Assembly: GCA_014860805.1 (NCBI GenBank)
Contig: JACZJB010000038.1
Coordinates: 1-60,933, forward strand
From: Anaerolineales bacterium
GTDB lineage: Bacteria; Chloroflexota; Anaerolineae; Anaerolineales; Villigracilaceae
Direction: 5' to 3'
Length of the DNA stretch: 60,933 bases
The position numbers and the translations under genes were made by a program. Below the pieces are notes generated by a model. That model was not told where the DNA came from. It ran no database searches and was given only the letters and a program-made list of their open reading frames with translations. Below, piece after piece: positions 1-8,161 of the stretch; the stretch's first letter is position 1, and each line of letters begins with the position of its first letter.

Positions 1-163
1 CCTCAAACCGCCCCCAAGACCCCAAAAAGTATACCCGCCTGCAACTGTTCCACTCCCGCGAATGATGGCAGAACTCAGCCACTCCGTTATTGACGTTCTG
101 CTGGAAGCCCCAGAGCGCCTGCATACTGTGGACTCCGGTGAACAAAGACAAGATTTGGATTAA
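1..163 (+). CDS. 3' end of an unrecognised gene
   Basis: An open frame enters from the left edge (codons in register from base 2) and ends with TAA at 161-163, six bases before the thioesterase start. The visible 53 residues begin with a proline-rich stretch and end with an acidic, polar tail (ending DSGEQRQDLD). No domain is recognisable. The close spacing to the next gene on the same strand suggests the two are co-transcribed. An internal ATG-ATG at 62-67 could also start a 33-residue peptide, but a truncated longer gene is the simpler reading. Confidence 0.45.
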   Translation, partial: LKPPPRPQKVYPPATVPLPRMMAELSHSVIDVLLEAPERLHTVDSGEQRQDLD

Positions 164-168
164 TTCCC

Positions 169-642
169 ATGACAAATACCCTTACTCCAAAACCCATTCG
201 GGCTTCTCGGGTCACCCTCTCGCAGCTCATGCACCCGGAACACGCCAACCTGCTTGGCAATGTCCATGGCGGCTGGATCATGAAGCTTGTGGATGAAGCT
301 GGCGCGCTAGCCTGCATGCGTCACGCGCAAAAGAAAGTCGTCACCGTCGCAATCGACTCAATGACCTTTCGCCAGCCAATCCGCATCGGGGATTTGATTG
401 TCCTCAATGCGGAAGTAACTTATACGGGCAAAACATCCATGGAAGTGGAAGTTCGAGTCATTGCAGAAAACCCCGTCACTGGCGAACAGACGCACACAAA
501 CACCGCCTACCTCGTCTATGTTGCACTTGACGATGAAGGGCGCCCAACGAGCGTCCCAGCATTGATCACAGAAACAGAAGAAGAAAAAGCGCGTATGATA
601 CAGGCTCAAAAGCGTCAGGCATATCGCATCTCACAGAAATAA
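169..642 (+). CDS. Acyl-CoA thioesterase, hotdog fold (YciA/BACH type)
   Basis: The 157-residue protein is a single hotdog-fold thioesterase that should hydrolyse acyl-CoA esters to free acid and CoA in the cytoplasm. The family signature is visible near residues 20-45: HPEHANLLGNVHGGWIMKL, followed by DEAGA, which carries the acidic residue expected in the active site. A second conserved block, around residues 64-85 (SMTFRQPIRIGDLIVLNAEV), matches the dimer interface strand. Length is typical. It sits at the head of a plus-strand run leading into surface-glycan genes, but its logical partners are the acyl-CoA dehydrogenases and carboxylase elsewhere in the window. The preferred acyl chain cannot be judged from sequence alone. 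Confidence 0.9.
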   Translation: MTNTLTPKPIRASRVTLSQLMHPEHANLLGNVHGGWIMKLVDEAGALACMRHAQKKVVTVAIDSMTFRQPIRIGDLIVLNAEVTYTGKTSMEVEVRVIAENPVTGEQTHTNTAYLVYVALDDEGRPTSVPALITETEEEKARMIQAQKRQAYRISQK

Positions 643-659
643 GAAGCTTAAATCTTCCC

Positions 660-2201
660 TTGCAAATCCTTCGTAAACACCCCATCCTCCTTTTGCTGAT
701 TATTAATATTATCGTCGGCGTAATAACATTTCGCAGCTACGGCTTATCCTGGGACGAGCCGCTCTTTTACGATTATGCCAATGCGCTGCGCTATGCTTAT
801 ACCCCCACTGAATGGTTCAGCGGGAATTTTGATCTGCAAAATGCCTATGGCGCCAGCGGCACGGATCACGCCAACCGTGGACCCGCTTACATCTTGATCG
901 CACGTCCGTTTGTTGCATTCGTCGAATCCCTCGGCGTTGATAACGCATCCGCCTGGCATCTCATCAACTTTCTGACCTTTCAACTGGGCGTTTATCTTTT
1001 CTATCGTTTCACAGTTAAATGGATGAGTCCAATAGCCGCCGTTGCCGCAAGCGCATTTTTTTCGTGGCAGCCGCTTCTGTGGGGACATGCCTTCATCAAT
1101 CCAAAAGACATTCCTTTCCTCGTCTTCTTCATCGGAGCCATGTGCTTTGGCTTTGAATTGGTCGATGATATTGTCGGAAATGAAAAGGCAAAATTCTCCA
1201 AGATTCTGACAGCTGCTTTTTTTCTCGGAATTGCCACATCCATTCGCGTTCTTGGACCATTATCCGCCGTGTTAACTGGGCTATACGCCCTTAGCCAGTT
1301 AAACAAAATCAAGCCGCTCACATTGATAAAGTATTTCGCGGCTTATGCTGTTCTTACGCTTTTAATTGCTTTTATCGCCTGGCCATACCTTTGGACAAAC
1401 CCTCTACTAAAGTTCGTTGAAGTCTTCGGGTTTATGTCCGATAACCCAACTCAATTAACTGTGTTATTCATGAGTCAACAATACAAAGCAGATGAGCTTC
1501 CCCGACGCTACCTGCCTACGCTTCTTGGCTACACGCTAACCGAACCCGTCTGGATTTTATTCATCATCGGGTCAATGATTGGGTTCTGGAGAGCAGATAA
1601 CAAAAAAAGAACGACTCTCATTCTTATCCTGCTTTGGTTCCTCATTCCAGCGGCTTATGTTATTCTCCGCAAACCACCCATGTATGACGGTTTTCGGCAT
1701 TTCCTTTTTATCCTGCCCCCCGTCTTCATCTTTGCAGGGTTTGCATTCGATAAATTTTTTGAAACAATAAAAAACAGCGGGGTGAAGGTATTTTCTCTCG
1801 CCGCCATATTGGCTTTCGGAATCATTCCTTCCGTTCAACTTCACCCGTATGAATACGCCTACTACAATTCGTTTATTGGCGGAACTACTGGCGCATTCCG
1901 TCACTATGAGACAGAGTACTGGCTTACCTGTTATCGAGAAGCAACTCTCAGATTGAATGAAGAAGCGCCCGCAGGAACTCAGTTATTCGTCCGCCGCGAA
2001 CCCTACATTGCCGCATACTATGCCAGTTCAAACATCACGATCAGAGATCACCGAACCGAAGCCAAAGACATTCGATCGGGCGATTACATCCTCATAAGCA
2101 CCCGCTCAAACGAAGATACCCGAATTTTGCGGGACCAGCCGCCCCTCTTGAAAGTTTCGCGCAATGGCGCAACTTTTTGCGTCGTCAAAAAAGTACCCTA
2201 A
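660..2201 (+). CDS. GT39-like membrane glycosyltransferase (GT-C fold)
   Basis: A 513-residue polytopic membrane protein with about ten hydrophobic helices. The first extracytoplasmic loop carries W31-D32-E33-P34, the Asp-Glu site typical of GT-C enzymes of the dolichyl-phosphate-mannose/ArnT group, which transfer a sugar from a lipid-linked donor on the outer face of the membrane. The frame opens with TTG at 660, 18 nt after the thioesterase stop; no in-frame ATG fits better, and the first helix begins right away (HPILLLLIINIIVG). It is followed closely by a polysaccharide deacetylase and FemAB-like genes, so a role in surface polysaccharide or cell-wall glycan decoration is inferred. The acceptor is unknown. 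Confidence 0.8.
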   Translation: MQILRKHPILLLLIINIIVGVITFRSYGLSWDEPLFYDYANALRYAYTPTEWFSGNFDLQNAYGASGTDHANRGPAYILIARPFVAFVESLGVDNASAWHLINFLTFQLGVYLFYRFTVKWMSPIAAVAASAFFSWQPLLWGHAFINPKDIPFLVFFIGAMCFGFELVDDIVGNEKAKFSKILTAAFFLGIATSIRVLGPLSAVLTGLYALSQLNKIKPLTLIKYFAAYAVLTLLIAFIAWPYLWTNPLLKFVEVFGFMSDNPTQLTVLFMSQQYKADELPRRYLPTLLGYTLTEPVWILFIIGSMIGFWRADNKKRTTLILILLWFLIPAAYVILRKPPMYDGFRHFLFILPPVFIFAGFAFDKFFETIKNSGVKVFSLAAILAFGIIPSVQLHPYEYAYYNSFIGGTTGAFRHYETEYWLTCYREATLRLNEEAPAGTQLFVRREPYIAAYYASSNITIRDHRTEAKDIRSGDYILISTRSNEDTRILRDQPPLLKVSRNGATFCVVKKVP

Positions 2202-2206
2202 CACCC

Positions 2207-2225
2207 TGCTATAATCTGCCCGCCA
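2207..2225 (+). promoter_or_regulatory. Extended -10 promoter, near-leaderless start
   Basis: TGC followed by TATAAT (2210-2215) forms an extended -10 element inside the end of the upstream glycosyltransferase region. The ATG at 2225 lies 9 nt after the box, so the transcript would begin at or within a few bases of the start codon. No Shine-Dalgarno sequence precedes this ATG. No -35 match is seen. Confidence 0.55.
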
Positions 2226-3061
2226 TGACACCATCTCCCCGCCTGTTACTTACCATTGACTACGAATCCTGGTTCGCCCTCTCCCGCAGACATGACTTTC
2301 TTGCATCCGAAAAAAGATTTGCACTGGACGAAGGATATTCACGCGACGCCATCGACCCAATCCTCGAAATGCTGGGCGAAGCAAAAGCAAGTTTCTATCT
2401 GGTCGGCGAATTGGTGGAATGGTATCCTGACTTGCCGCAAAAAATATTCAACGCGGGGCATGAGGTCGGCTTTCACTGTCAGGTGCACCGCCCATTGACG
2501 ATTGTTTCCGACATCAAACATGACTTGCAAACCTCCGCAGGCTGGCGAAAAAAATATAAAGTACATGGCTTTCGCGCACCGATGATCAACACCGTCGAAA
2601 GTGTATATCCGCTGCTTGAACAAAACAACTTCACATACAGCTCATCACTTTATGCCCCAACAGGAACGATCTTACAGAAAGGGAAAATATGGGAGATCCC
2701 AGCCAGCACACTACCGCTGCTTGGAAGGCCCTCCAATTTCCATGCGCCGCGTCGTATGGATCTTTCTCTTATTTTTGGAGGCGAATTTCCTTACGGTTCC
2801 AGTTTCATGAGCGGACTCTTCGCCAAAACAGTTTTCAAAATCATTGAAAAAGAATTAAAGGCAGGCTTGAGCCCTGTGATCTTTTTACACCCCTACGAAA
2901 TCGTCCCGCCCACTCGCTGGCCTGCCCGCCTCGCTCGCGACCTGTTCGCCAATCCGCTCCTTTTCCCATTTACACGAAACAAATCTTTCTTCCTAAACGA
3001 TCTATTGCACAACTTCCCCATCTCCACCGTTGAAGCGTACGTGAATGAGGCCGCCCAATGA
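2225..3061 (+). CDS. Polysaccharide deacetylase family protein
   Basis: The 278-residue protein starts at ATG 2225 (MTPSPRLLLTIDYESW); the open frame extends upstream to 2177, but the conserved TIDYESW strand then follows a non-conserved lead. The N-terminal Asp in LLTIDYE and the block HEVGFHCQVHR near residue 80 match the metal and catalytic region of NodB-type carbohydrate esterases, which remove N-acetyl groups from chitin-like or peptidoglycan sugars. The canonical HxxxH metal pair looks like HCQVH here. A later His near HPYEIVPP matches the C-terminal motif. It overlaps the next gene by 4 nt (ATGA), implying translational coupling to the FemAB-like protein. Confidence 0.82.
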   Translation: MTPSPRLLLTIDYESWFALSRRHDFLASEKRFALDEGYSRDAIDPILEMLGEAKASFYLVGELVEWYPDLPQKIFNAGHEVGFHCQVHRPLTIVSDIKHDLQTSAGWRKKYKVHGFRAPMINTVESVYPLLEQNNFTYSSSLYAPTGTILQKGKIWEIPASTLPLLGRPSNFHAPRRMDLSLIFGGEFPYGSSFMSGLFAKTVFKIIEKELKAGLSPVIFLHPYEIVPPTRWPARLARDLFANPLLFPFTRNKSFFLNDLLHNFPISTVEAYVNEAAQ

Positions 3062-4080
3062 AAGTACAGCTTGTCGACTCGGTAGGCTATCCATCCCTTG
3101 AAAAAAAATTGAGCTTTGCAGGGCTGGATAACTGGTTAAATCTTGTTCACGAAATGTATGGGTACACCACGTATCGCTATGCAGCGATTGAAAATTCGCT
3201 GCCAGTGGCTGCGCTTGGTCTCGTTGAAATCAAGCATCCCGTCTTTGGGCATTACCTCACCACCGCGCCTTTTGGAAGCTACGGCGGTTTTGCGTACGAA
3301 AGCAGCGAAGCGCGCGATCTTTTACTGGATGAAGCCCGCCGCCTCGGAGAGGAAATAAAAACTGAATATATTTCCATCCGCTTTGACGAGGGCGCTTCGA
3401 CTCCACCCGATAACTGGCAGCAAAACCCCAATTACTTCACCTATTTGATAGATCTTCCGTCCAACCCTGACGAGTTGCTCAAAACATTTTCGTCCGATCA
3501 TCGCAATCACGTCCGCAAGTCCCTCAAAAAGGGATTTCAAATCCGCTTCGGTCATCTTGAAATTTTGGATGATATCTACGAAGCTCTTGCAAAAAGCATG
3601 CACGAACTTGGCTCACCGTATCACTCAAAAAACTACTTAAGGAAAATGGCCGAGCTTTTGGGCAACACACTCGAATTTGCCGTCCTTTATAACGCGCAGG
3701 GAAAAATATCCGGCGGCGGCGTGTTCATTTACCAGGATGACACCGTGTTCAACCTCCACGCCAATATTTTGCGCCATGCCCGCTCGACCTACGCGGGCGA
3801 ATTTCTATATTGGTCTGTCATCGAACGCGGTATTCAAAAGGGATTAAAAACCTTTGACCTTGGCCGCAGTCTTGTTGGTTCAGGAAACGAAGTCTTCAAA
3901 ATGAAATGGTCGCCGCGCAAACAATTGCTTGCCTACTGGCATTGGCTCGCCCCCGGACATGAATTGCCTTCACTGAACCAAAAGAATCCAAAATTTCAAC
4001 TTGCCATCGCCGCCTGGAAGCGATTGCCCGCCTTCATCGTTCGCCCGCTTGGTCCCTTTCTTATCCGCGGACTGGCATAA
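3058..4080 (+). CDS. FemAB-like peptidyl/aminoacyl transferase
   Basis: The 340-residue protein has the tandem GNAT layout of FemAB/FemX-like enzymes. The diagnostic stretch SSDHRNHVRKSLKKG lies near residues 145-160, matching the R-(N)-x-R-K/R-(A/S)-x-K-x-G pattern of the family, and the second half has a GNAT core around ISGGGVFIYQDDTVFNLHAN. Relatives add amino acids to peptidoglycan or belong to exopolysaccharide gene sets; neither role can be fixed here. It overlaps the deacetylase upstream by 4 nt and is followed 8 nt later by a GNAT gene, which favours a shared surface-glycan or cell-wall function. Confidence 0.8.
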   Translation: MKVQLVDSVGYPSLEKKLSFAGLDNWLNLVHEMYGYTTYRYAAIENSLPVAALGLVEIKHPVFGHYLTTAPFGSYGGFAYESSEARDLLLDEARRLGEEIKTEYISIRFDEGASTPPDNWQQNPNYFTYLIDLPSNPDELLKTFSSDHRNHVRKSLKKGFQIRFGHLEILDDIYEALAKSMHELGSPYHSKNYLRKMAELLGNTLEFAVLYNAQGKISGGGVFIYQDDTVFNLHANILRHARSTYAGEFLYWSVIERGIQKGLKTFDLGRSLVGSGNEVFKMKWSPRKQLLAYWHWLAPGHELPSLNQKNPKFQLAIAAWKRLPAFIVRPLGPFLIRGLA

Positions 4081-4088
4081 AACAAATC

Positions 4089-4685
4089 ATGAATTACTCA
4101 CTCCATCCCCTGAAAAATATCAACACAAACCTGCTCCCGCGCATCGCAGAGGTCCACATGGGAGACGCAGGACTTCTTTCAAAACTCGGCTATCCATTTG
4201 TGTTGCGCTATTTTGAAATGGCGATAAAAGATGAACGCGCTTTCGGTTTTTATGCACTGGAAAACGAAACAAATGAGATCATGGGCTTCAGCCTGGCATC
4301 CCCTGAGCCGTCGGCGCTTACATCAAACCTAACCCGTGACCGTACATGGTTCATCCAGCAGATTTTGAAAGTATTGTTTACCCGTCCGCTCGCCTTTTTA
4401 CAAATGATTGTTTCCAGCATCACCATTCAGGGACAGATGGAGGAAAATTCCATTGAATGCGTTTACTTCACTGTCGACCCAAAATTTCGCGGCCGTCATC
4501 TGGGACGCAGCCTGCAAAAAGCCCTGATGGATGAGGGGCGCAAACGGGGGTACAAGAAAATATTCGCAAGCATTGAAACCTGGAATAAAGCCAGTCTGCT
4601 GGCAACTCAGGCAAATGGATTTACAATTGCAAAAACCTTCCGTGAAGGAATCTATCACAGGCACCGCCTGGAAAGTAAATTGTAA
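4089..4685 (+). CDS. GNAT family N-acetyltransferase
   Basis: A 198-residue protein with a standard GNAT fold. The acetyl-CoA loop is visible as FRGRHLGRSLQKALMDEGRK near residues 138-157, and the following strand-helix unit ends in ETWNKASLLATQANGF, a common GNAT C-terminal motif. The N-terminal 110 residues are less conserved and include a hydrophobic segment (FLQMIVSSITIQG). It lies inside the glycan operon between the FemAB-like gene and the URO-D gene (1-nt gap to the latter), so the acceptor may be a sugar nucleotide or wall precursor; this is inference from position only. Confidence 0.8.
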   Translation: MNYSLHPLKNINTNLLPRIAEVHMGDAGLLSKLGYPFVLRYFEMAIKDERAFGFYALENETNEIMGFSLASPEPSALTSNLTRDRTWFIQQILKVLFTRPLAFLQMIVSSITIQGQMEENSIECVYFTVDPKFRGRHLGRSLQKALMDEGRKRGYKKIFASIETWNKASLLATQANGFTIAKTFREGIYHRHRLESKL

Positions 4686-4686
4686 A

Positions 4687-5661
4687 ATGACCTCACACCG
4701 CGAACGTATTCAAGCATGTCTAAAAGGGGAAATCACAGACCGCACTCCCATCGCTCTCTGGCGGCACTTTCCAGTAGATGATCAGAACCCGGAAACTCTC
4801 GCCGCCGCCACCCTAAAACACCAACACACCTACGATTTTGATATTGTCAAAGTGACGCCGTCCTCATCCTTCGCCGTCAAAGACTGGGGCGTTGAGGATG
4901 AATGGAAAGGCGATGCGGAAGGTTCGCGGCGCTACACCAAACGCGTCATCCAAAAACCTGAAGACTGGGAAAAGCTCCCCGTGCTTGAACCAACCTCCAC
5001 GCATCTTGCGGGACAATTAGCCTGCCTCCGTTCGATCAAACAGAGTCTCGACCCTGAAACACCGATCATCCAAACCATCTTCAATCCGCTCTCGCAGGCA
5101 AAAAATCTTGCAGGTAACGACCTGCTTCTCGAGCATATTCGAAAACACCCCGAAGCCGTGATGAAAGGATTGGAAACCATCACCAAGTCTGCGGTTAAAT
5201 TTGTAGAAGCGGTCTGCGAGATCGGCGTAGATGGAATCTTTTACGCCATACAACACGCACAAGCAAGCATGCTGGAACTCGATGAATACAAATCCATTGC
5301 CTTACCGTACGATCAGAAAACTCTGGAACCCACAAAAGACCTGTGGTGCAACATGCTCCACTTGCACGGCAGGGACGTTTATTTCTCATTGTTACGCCTT
5401 ATAGATTTTCAAATTGTGAACTGGCATGACCGCGAGACGTATCCGTCGCTTACAGAAGCGCAGAGTCTTTTCAAGGGAGCGGTTTGCGGCGGCTTGAGAC
5501 AGGATTCGCTTACGCTGGAGTTCCCAGACCAGGTCAGGAAAGAAGCGGAAGATGCCATCAAACAGACAAACGGACATCGCCACATTCTCGGGACAGGATG
5601 TGTAGTCCCCATCACAGCGTCACACGAAAACTATATGGCGGCAAGGAAAAGCGTGGAATGA
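4687..5661 (+). CDS. Uroporphyrinogen decarboxylase (URO-D) family protein
   Basis: The 324-residue protein belongs to the URO-D superfamily of TIM-barrel proteins. The start is ATG 4687, giving MTSHRERIQACLKGEITDRT, the usual opening of this family; the frame runs back to 4531 through the upstream gene but has no family match there. Near the C-terminus LHLHGRD, VNWHDRET and GAVCGGLRQ follow the family pattern. True HemE carries an Arg-rich substrate loop (RQAGR) early in the protein; here the corresponding region reads ALWRHFPVDD, so coproporphyrinogen synthesis is unlikely. Relatives include corrinoid methyltransferase-like proteins. The gene overlaps rsmD by 4 nt. Confidence 0.75.
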   Translation: MTSHRERIQACLKGEITDRTPIALWRHFPVDDQNPETLAAATLKHQHTYDFDIVKVTPSSSFAVKDWGVEDEWKGDAEGSRRYTKRVIQKPEDWEKLPVLEPTSTHLAGQLACLRSIKQSLDPETPIIQTIFNPLSQAKNLAGNDLLLEHIRKHPEAVMKGLETITKSAVKFVEAVCEIGVDGIFYAIQHAQASMLELDEYKSIALPYDQKTLEPTKDLWCNMLHLHGRDVYFSLLRLIDFQIVNWHDRETYPSLTEAQSLFKGAVCGGLRQDSLTLEFPDQVRKEAEDAIKQTNGHRHILGTGCVVPITASHENYMAARKSVE

Positions 5662-6212
5662 GTCTCCGGGTGATTTCTGGAATTGCCAAAGGTAGAAAAT
5701 TAAAGTCTGTACCGGGCGATACGACCCGCCCCGTAATGGATCGCGTCAAAGAGGCGCTCTTCAATATTTTGGCGGACGATGTGATTAATTCAAATTGGTG
5801 GGATTTATTTGGAGGCACAGGCGCAATTGGCATCGAAGCCATCAGCCGCGGCGCAGCGTTTGTGCGGTTTACAGATTTGAACCGCGCACCTGTTGAAACG
5901 ATAAAAGAAAATGTGGATCACTGCGGGTTCGCCAGGCATGTTGAAATTCGGCGCGGTGACGCTTTTAGTTTGTTAGCCGCAAAAGCTGACAAACGATTCG
6001 AATATATTTACATCGCCCCGCCGCAATACAAGCAAATGTGGTTGATGGCCTTGAAGCTGATCGACGATAATGTGGCATGGCTAACCGAAGACGGAACTGT
6101 CATCGTACAAATTGACCCAACAGAACATGAACAGGTTGAATTAAAAAATCTCATTGAAGGGGAACAAAGAAGATACGGGAGCACGCTACTGGTTTTTTAC
6201 GACAGAACATAA
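5658..6212 (+). CDS. rsmD: RsmD-type 16S rRNA guanine-N2 methyltransferase with altered motif
   Basis: The 184-residue protein matches RsmD, which methylates N2 of G966 in 16S rRNA. The start at ATG 5658 overlaps the previous stop and gives MSLRVISGIAKGRKL, the family opening; the RPVMDRVKEALFNIL block (residues 24-38) and the SAM-binding loop DLFGGTGAIGIEA (49-61) are intact. The catalytic motif, normally D/N-P-P-Y/F, reads A-P-P-Q-Y at 120-124, replacing the Asp and inserting a Gln. The gene ends directly against the convergent small Cys gene with no spacer. Family assignment is strong; activity of the variant motif is uncertain. Confidence 0.82.
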   Translation: MSLRVISGIAKGRKLKSVPGDTTRPVMDRVKEALFNILADDVINSNWWDLFGGTGAIGIEAISRGAAFVRFTDLNRAPVETIKENVDHCGFARHVEIRRGDAFSLLAAKADKRFEYIYIAPPQYKQMWLMALKLIDDNVAWLTEDGTVIVQIDPTEHEQVELKNLIEGEQRRYGSTLLVFYDRT

Positions 6213-6449
6213 TCAGTCGTCATCATCCTGCGGACCGTATGCCCGTATCACAGCAGCTTCCACTTCTTCGGCTGAATGCTTCTCGCAAGCCACCAACGGA
6301 CGATGCGGATTACGAACCCGCCTGCCGCCCGCGGTCATCACCTTGCAGTCAATAAATTTCCCCTGCGCGTCACTGACAACATAAAGCTGGTACAACGAGC
6401 CGCAGACAATACATCCGTGCATTTCACCTTTGGTATGTTTATCGTCCAT
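6213..6449 (-). CDS. Small Cys-containing protein of unknown function
   Basis: A 78-residue protein with a CIVCG pair (residues 13-17) near the N-terminus and a further Cys in VACEKHS (residues 54-56), suggesting a small metal- or thiol-binding fold. The tail is acidic (QDDDD). A good ribosome site (GGAGGCAG) precedes the ATG at 6449 on the minus strand, which supports a real gene. It converges with rsmD with zero spacer. No family is recognised. Confidence 0.7.
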   Translation of the reverse strand: MDDKHTKGEMHGCIVCGSLYQLYVVSDAQGKFIDCKVMTAGGRRVRNPHRPLVACEKHSAEEVEAAVIRAYGPQDDDD

Positions 6450-6512
6450 GATTCTGCCTCCAGTGGTTGGTCAACAATAAATACAGCTTAATTTTACCCT
6501 TCAAATGTCATT

Positions 6513-6557
6513 AAATAGCAAGAGAGTGAAGGATTTTCCTTCACTCTCTTGCTATTT
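6513..6557 (-). terminator. Hairpin terminator after the cyclophilin gene
   Basis: A perfect 20-bp inverted repeat (arms 6513-6532 and 6538-6557) with a 5-nt loop lies just beyond the stop of the minus-strand cyclophilin gene at 6562. The T-rich tract after it on the minus strand is short, but the stem is long and perfect. Confidence 0.8.
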
Positions 6558-6561
6558 CTTT

Positions 6562-7248
6562 CTACTCTTCCGTGATCGTAACCGTTTTAATGGCGTCACC
6601 AATAAAGGTTGGATTTGTGTTTGGGTCACGGCGCGTAATGCCGTTGACCACCTCCAAACCCTCAATTACCTGACCAAAAATAGTGTAACCGCCATTCAAT
6701 TCAGGAGTCGGAACAAAAGTAATAAAGAACTGGCTGCCGTTCGTATCGCGGCCCGCGTTTGCCATGGCAACTACGCCGGGTTTATCAAAGGTCAAGTCGC
6801 TGTCTTCATTTACGAAGGAATAACCGGGACCGCCCATGCCTGTACCCGTGGGGTCGCCGCCCTGCGCCATAAAACCTTCCAGCACACGGTGAAAGGTAAC
6901 GCCATCGAAGTATCCTTCACGAGCAAGAAAGATAAAACTGTTCACAGTAATAGGCGCTTTATCGGCATACAGTTCGATCACAAATTCACCGCCTTTTTCC
7001 ATCTCAACCGTTGCGGAATATTTTTTATTCACATCGATTGTCATTGGTGGAGCAGCATCATACTGCTTTGGGCTGTTGGATGAAACATCGCCCGATGGAG
7101 CTTCATTATTTACAGCAAATGATTCCCAAGGCACATACTGCCAAAGGAAAAATGCAACAACAAGAGCTACCAACGCTATCCCAACATACTGAATTGCCTT
7201 GTCAGGTTGTTGAGCTTTCGCTTTTTTCGCGTTCTTTTTACCAGCCAT
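6562..7248 (-). CDS. Membrane-anchored cyclophilin-type peptidyl-prolyl isomerase
   Basis: The 228-residue protein has a Lys-rich N-terminus, one transmembrane helix at about residues 20-40, a short linker and a cyclophilin domain from about 75 to the end. Catalytic-site residues are visible: TFHRVLEGFMAQGGDPTGTG (the Arg and the FMxQGGD block) and NGSQFFIT. This places the isomerase outside the cytoplasmic membrane, where it would help fold exported or surface proteins. It is divergent from the YwiC-like gene, with about 80 nt between starts, and is followed by a strong hairpin. A soluble cytoplasmic form is unlikely given the helix. Confidence 0.92.
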   Translation of the reverse strand: MAGKKNAKKAKAQQPDKAIQYVGIALVALVVAFFLWQYVPWESFAVNNEAPSGDVSSNSPKQYDAAPPMTIDVNKKYSATVEMEKGGEFVIELYADKAPITVNSFIFLAREGYFDGVTFHRVLEGFMAQGGDPTGTGMGGPGYSFVNEDSDLTFDKPGVVAMANAGRDTNGSQFFITFVPTPELNGGYTIFGQVIEGLEVVNGITRRDPNTNPTFIGDAIKTVTITEE

Positions 7249-7290
7249 ATAAAATCTCTCCTTGAAATAATTTCGCCTATTATATCAACC

Positions 7291-7326
7291 TTGCGCGAGT
7301 AATGTTTTTCTTGTATGCTTGTGCCA
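7291..7326 (+). promoter_or_regulatory. Promoter of the YwiC-like gene, near-leaderless
   Basis: TTGCGC (7291-7296) and TATGCT (7314-7319) are separated by 17 nt. The predicted start site falls about 1-2 nt before the ATG at 7328, with no Shine-Dalgarno sequence between them. Confidence 0.45.
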
Positions 7327-7327
7327 G

Positions 7328-8161
7328 ATGGAACAATACTTCAAAAAGCAGATCGCCCTGCCACAAGACCATGGCTCATGGGTTTTTATTCTCAGCCCGC
7401 TGCTGGTTGGCATCTTTGCTGGCGGCGATTTCACGAACGCGACCCTCAACCTTATCATTGCAGTGATGTCGGCATTCATGATCCGACAGCCGATGACAAT
7501 TGCCATCAAAGCATATAGTGGACGACGCCCAAAGACGGATCTTGTCCCCGCCCGCTTCTGGGTTCTGATCTACAGCAGTGTCGCCACCCTGGCCCTGCTC
7601 CGACTTATCCTTGATGGTTTTGGTTACATCCTGTTTCTTGCTGTTCCTGGAGTGCCCGTTTTCGCATGGCATTTGTGGCTGGTCTCGAGGCGGGCGGAGA
7701 GGAAACAAGCCGGCGTGGAAGTCATCGCCACGGGTGCCCTGTCACTGGCGGCGCCTGCTGCGTACTGGGTCAGCATCCGCGAATATAATCCGCTTGGCTG
7801 GTGGCTTTGGGTATTCACCTGGCTGCAATCAGCAGCCAGCATTGTGTACGCCTATCTCAGGCTGAGTCAGCGCGAATTGACACAGGAACAAGCATCAGTT
7901 AAAAATCGAAGCGATTGGTGGCGGATGGGATTCCGCTCCTTCACCTACACCTCGTTCAATTTAATTGTGTCATTCGGGCTGGGTGTACTACATTTAATTC
8001 CACAGGTTATTTTCATCCCGTTTTTAGTGCAATGGCTGGAAACGCTTTGGGGTATAACTCACCCTGCAGTTGGATGGAAGCCCACAAAAATTGGCGTCCG
8101 CCAGTTGATCGTGAGTATCCTATGGACAGTCCTGTTCATCATTTTTTGGAGAACACCATGA
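7328..8161 (+). CDS. YwiC-like integral membrane protein
   Basis: A 277-residue protein with eight or so hydrophobic helices. The opening PQDHGSWVFILSPLLVG matches the YwiC-like family, in which the PxxHGxW motif is diagnostic; the function of that family is not established. The ATG at 7328 was preferred over the TTG three codons upstream because it fits the family start and the promoter spacing. The gene overlaps the DUF2007 gene by 4 nt. Its place in an operon with a DsrE-like protein and an acyl-CoA dehydrogenase gives no clear clue to its job. Confidence 0.8.
   Translation: MEQYFKKQIALPQDHGSWVFILSPLLVGIFAGGDFTNATLNLIIAVMSAFMIRQPMTIAIKAYSGRRPKTDLVPARFWVLIYSSVATLALLRLILDGFGYILFLAVPGVPVFAWHLWLVSRRAERKQAGVEVIATGALSLAAPAAYWVSIREYNPLGWWLWVFTWLQSAASIVYAYLRLSQRELTQEQASVKNRSDWWRMGFRSFTYTSFNLIVSFGLGVLHLIPQVIFIPFLVQWLETLWGITHPAVGWKPTKIGVRQLIVSILWTVLFIIFWRTP

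Noticed and set aside
6513-6557. The 20-bp perfect inverted repeat considered as a miniature mobile element
   Set aside because: It has no target duplication or second copy in the window and sits exactly after a stop codon, so a terminator explains it.
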